A stretch of 64,000 bases of DNA from Devosia sp. YIM 151766. GTDB taxonomy: Bacteria; Pseudomonadota; Alphaproteobacteria; Rhizobiales; Devosiaceae. The stretch spans positions 2,294,001 through 2,358,000 of the forward strand of contig NZ_CP127251.1 of the NCBI RefSeq assembly GCF_030285925.1. Direction: 5' to 3'. Made by a program: the position numbers and the translations under genes. Shown here in pieces: positions 61,805 to 64,000 of the stretch. Each line of letters opens with the position of its first letter. Positions within the stretch are counted from its first letter, which is position 1. A model generated the notes under the pieces. The model saw only the letters and a program-made list of their open reading frames with translations. It ran no database searches and had not been told where the DNA came from.

Positions 61805-63859
61805 GTGAGCGCCGACGACGAAAACCGCTTCCGTCCGAAGCCCGGCCGCATCCGATCCGACACGCCGAAGGCCGGCAAGACCAAGAGCTTTTTCACGCAG
61901 GTCAAGAAGATCACCCGCCAGCATCAGGCGGCAGCCTCCCGCGATCCTTCCATGCCGTCATCCGCTCGCCCGTCATCGCCGGGGCGGTCCCGCGCCATGG
62001 TCGCCAGCGGCAAGGGCGTGAAGCGCGGGCGTGGCACGAGCTTCGTGCGCGCCCGGAACATCTCCGGCCACTGGCATCATCGCCAGCCGGGCAGCCGCCG
62101 CGTGATCGTCAAGCAGCGCAGCATCCGGGCCGCATGGAAGGGCGGCCGCGCCCGCGCACATCTGCGCTATGTCCAGCGCGACGGCACGTCACGCGATGGC
62201 GAGCGCGGCAGGCTCTATTCGGCGACCGAGGACCGCGCCGATGGCGACGCCTTCCTTGATCGCGGCAAGGACGACCGCCACCAGTTCAGATTCATCGTCT
62301 CGCCCGAGGACGGCGCGGAGTTGTCGGACCTCACGGCCTACACCCGCGATTTCATGAAACAGGTGGAAGCCGACCTCGGCACGAAACTCGATTGGGTCGC
62401 CGTCAATCACTACAACACCGGCCATTCCCATGTGCATGTCATTGTCAACGGCCGCGACGATACGGGCGGGGATCTAGTCATCAATGGCGACTATCTGTCC
62501 GCTGGCCTGCGCGAACGCGCCAGCGAGCTTGCCAGTCTGGAACTCGGCCCCGTCACCGAGATCGAGCAGACCCGCAAGCTGTCCGCCGAAATCGACCAAG
62601 ACCGTTTCACCCGCATCGACCGCGCCATGGTCGAGGAAGCCGATGCCCGTTTCCTCGACCTGCGCCATGAACCGGCGGAGCCGAAGCGGCAGTTCGAGCG
62701 GACGCTGCGTTTGCGCAGGCTCGGCAAGCTGGAGAAGATGGGGCTGGCGACCGAGCACGCGCCCGCCGTTTGGGAATTGAGCAAGGACATGGAGCCTGCC
62801 CTGCGCGAGCTAGGCGAGCGTGGCGACATTATCCGCACCATGCAGAAGGCGCTCGGCCCGCAGGGAGGCGAACGCGATCCCATGAGCTTCCAAATCCATG
62901 ACGGAGCGCCCGAGACGCCTATCGTCGGTCGCGTCGTGGACAAGCACCTGTCCGACGAGCTGGGGGAGAACCTGACCGTTGTGGTGGACGGGATCGACGG
63001 CCGCACGCACCACATCGCCGGCATCGCGCCCGAGCGGCTGGAGGATGTCCGCATCGGCAGCGTCATTGAGGTCGGCCCGGCCGAGGCCACGGCCCGACCG
63101 TCCGACCGCTCCATCACAGCCATCGCCGAGGACGGCATCTATCGGCCGAGCCGCCATCTGGAGCAGGCGAAGTTTGAGGGCCGCGTTCCGAGCGGCGACT
63201 ATGAGGGCTATGTCGATGCCCATGTCCGCCGACTGGAGGCGCTACGCCGGGCCGGGATCGTCGAACGCATCGACGCAGATCAATGGCGCATTCCCGATGA
63301 TCTGGTCAGCCGCGCCGCCGTCCATGACGCCGGCCGCGACCGGCAGGCCAGCGTTCGCGTCCTGTCCCCGTTCGATCTAGGCAAGCAGGTCGGATCGGAT
63401 GGCGCGACCTGGCTGGACCGGCGATTGGTCCATAGCGAAACGGACGATCTTGCGCCGGCCGGCTTCGGACAGCAAGTGCGTGAGGCGATGGACCAGCGCC
63501 GCGAGCATCACATCGAAGAGGGCGACGCTGCCCGAGCGCGGAACGGCCGCATCTTCTATCGGCGCAGCCTTCTCGCCACCTTGCGCGAGCGGGAGGTCGC
63601 CCGCGTCGGCGCGGAGATGGCCGAAAGGAAGGGGCTGCCGTTCCGCGCCGCCACGGACGGCGAGAACGTCAGCGGCAAGTTCACCGGCACCGTGCAGCTA
63701 TCGAGCGGCAAGTTCGCGGTGGTCGAGCAATCTCATGAGTTCACCCTTGTCCCTTGGCGGCCAGTCATCGACCGCCAGCTCGGCCGCGAGGTCATGGGCG
63801 TCGTGCAGGGCGGATCGGTGTTGTGGCAGCTAGGGCGGCAAAGGGGGTTGGGACTTTAG
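61805..63859 (+). CDS. RlxS-type relaxase with DUF3363 domain
   Basis: A 684-residue relaxase. The N-terminal part has RAHLRYVQRDGTSRDGERGR, FRFIVSPEDGAELSDLTAYTRDFM and the metal motif HYNTGHSHVHVIVNGRDD; a Tyr nearer the N-terminus of the domain should attack the DNA. The C-terminal part is the DUF3363 domain (RRHLEQAKFEGRVPSGDYEG in outline, ending LGREVMGVVQGGSVLWQLGR). The start could be the GTG at 61805. It is unrelated to the MobA-type relaxase at 3560, so the window holds two separate transfer initiation systems. Confidence 0.9.
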   Translation: MSADDENRFRPKPGRIRSDTPKAGKTKSFFTQVKKITRQHQAAASRDPSMPSSARPSSPGRSRAMVASGKGVKRGRGTSFVRARNISGHWHHRQPGSRRVIVKQRSIRAAWKGGRARAHLRYVQRDGTSRDGERGRLYSATEDRADGDAFLDRGKDDRHQFRFIVSPEDGAELSDLTAYTRDFMKQVEADLGTKLDWVAVNHYNTGHSHVHVIVNGRDDTGGDLVINGDYLSAGLRERASELASLELGPVTEIEQTRKLSAEIDQDRFTRIDRAMVEEADARFLDLRHEPAEPKRQFERTLRLRRLGKLEKMGLATEHAPAVWELSKDMEPALRELGERGDIIRTMQKALGPQGGERDPMSFQIHDGAPETPIVGRVVDKHLSDELGENLTVVVDGIDGRTHHIAGIAPERLEDVRIGSVIEVGPAEATARPSDRSITAIAEDGIYRPSRHLEQAKFEGRVPSGDYEGYVDAHVRRLEALRRAGIVERIDADQWRIPDDLVSRAAVHDAGRDRQASVRVLSPFDLGKQVGSDGATWLDRRLVHSETDDLAPAGFGQQVREAMDQRREHHIEEGDAARARNGRIFYRRSLLATLREREVARVGAEMAERKGLPFRAATDGENVSGKFTGTVQLSSGKFAVVEQSHEFTLVPWRPVIDRQLGREVMGVVQGGSVLWQLGRQRGLGL

Positions 63860-64000
63860 AGCACCTGAAACGGCGTTGCGACACCGGCGCTATTCGGATA
63901 GGAGATAGATATTCGTATTGCCAAGTGTGGAGCTATCAGCATGGGAAACGCTAAGTCAGCAGACAAGTAAGCCGCAACAACAAGCACTGTTGTTGCGGCG
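63860..64000. other. Region after the relaxase with a strong terminal hairpin
   Basis: No firm gene is present; a coupling-protein gene often follows at this point in related elements but is not seen. GCCGCAACAACA (63971-63982) and TGTTGTTGCGGC (63988-63999) form a perfect 12-bp stem with loop AGCAC at the very end of the window. It could be a terminator or part of an element end that continues outside. Confidence 0.5.

Noticed and set aside
1..64000. CRISPR arrays, integron attC sites, rRNA genes
   Set aside because: No regularly spaced repeats, no integrase-attC arrangement near sul2 and no rRNA-like sequence were seen on reading the window.

Overview
The window looks like an alphaproteobacterial mosaic, most likely from the Hyphomicrobiales (Devosia-, Brucella- or Rhizobium-like). 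This is inferred from the GC-rich coding style, tightly overlapping sugar operons with LacI regulators, and conjugation genes of types common in that group (DUF2840/S26 peptidase/DUF736/DUF3363 relaxase). No rRNA, complete tRNA, CRISPR array or chromosomal core gene was seen. The dense insertion sequences, two mobilisation modules, RepA and sul2 point to a plasmid or a large integrated element.

Layout. (1) 1-6.7 kb, lower GC: a truncated NucS-like nuclease, a Fic protein, then on the minus strand an AlpA regulator, an unknown protein, a MobC-like protein, a MobA/VirD2-type relaxase and a VirD4-type coupling protein. (2) 6.7-9.2 kb and 30.7-33.1 kb: two 2480-bp copies of one IS21-family element (istA-istB) in inverted orientation. 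All four flanks carry different, mostly broken genes. (3) 9.2-17.5 kb: a frameshifted serine recombinase remnant, a metal cluster (two unusual P1B ATPases, LysR regulator, HMA chaperone), a DUF924 protein, an orphan CueR-like operator, and an IS3/IS256 chimera. (4) 17.5-27.9 kb: a glycan-use locus with a GH127 beta-L-arabinofuranosidase-like enzyme, a complete sugar ABC transporter, a sugar isomerase, a Gfo/Idh/MocA oxidoreductase and two LacI regulators, ending at a relic of an IS21-type end. (5) 28-33.3 kb: unknown genes, a minimal IS3 element, and remains of an AlpA/HTH/tyrosine-integrase island. (6) 33.7-47.4 kb: an amino-sugar locus (two oxidoreductases, AGE-type epimerase, NagA, NagB) divergent from a LacI gene, followed by a peptide/oligosaccharide-type ABC transporter, an HpcH/HpaI aldolase and a D-2-hydroxyacid dehydrogenase. 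A shared GCAACCGGTTG operator core links the two promoters.

(7) 48.2-52.2 kb: a four-gene minus-strand cassette that looks like an uncharacterised anti-phage system. In transcription order it has a four-helix membrane protein of the DUF4231/SLATT type, a TIR-like (DUF1863/ThsB-type) protein, a protein with a nucleoside 2-deoxyribosyltransferase-like C-terminal domain, and an ABC/OLD-type ATPase fused to a DUF4435-like domain resembling a fused PARIS AriA-AriB. This is the best candidate for something new here. (8) 52.4-55.1 kb: an IS1380-type transposase, sul2 (sulfonamide resistance) and a glmM stub. (9) 55.1-64 kb: a second mobile backbone with ArdA, a frameshifted DUF6499/DUF2285 regulator, a structured non-coding region, an AlpA-like protein, RepA, DUF2840, TraF-type peptidase, DUF736, a lytic transglycosylase and a DUF3363 relaxase.

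Functions are assigned from motifs read by eye; no database search was run.
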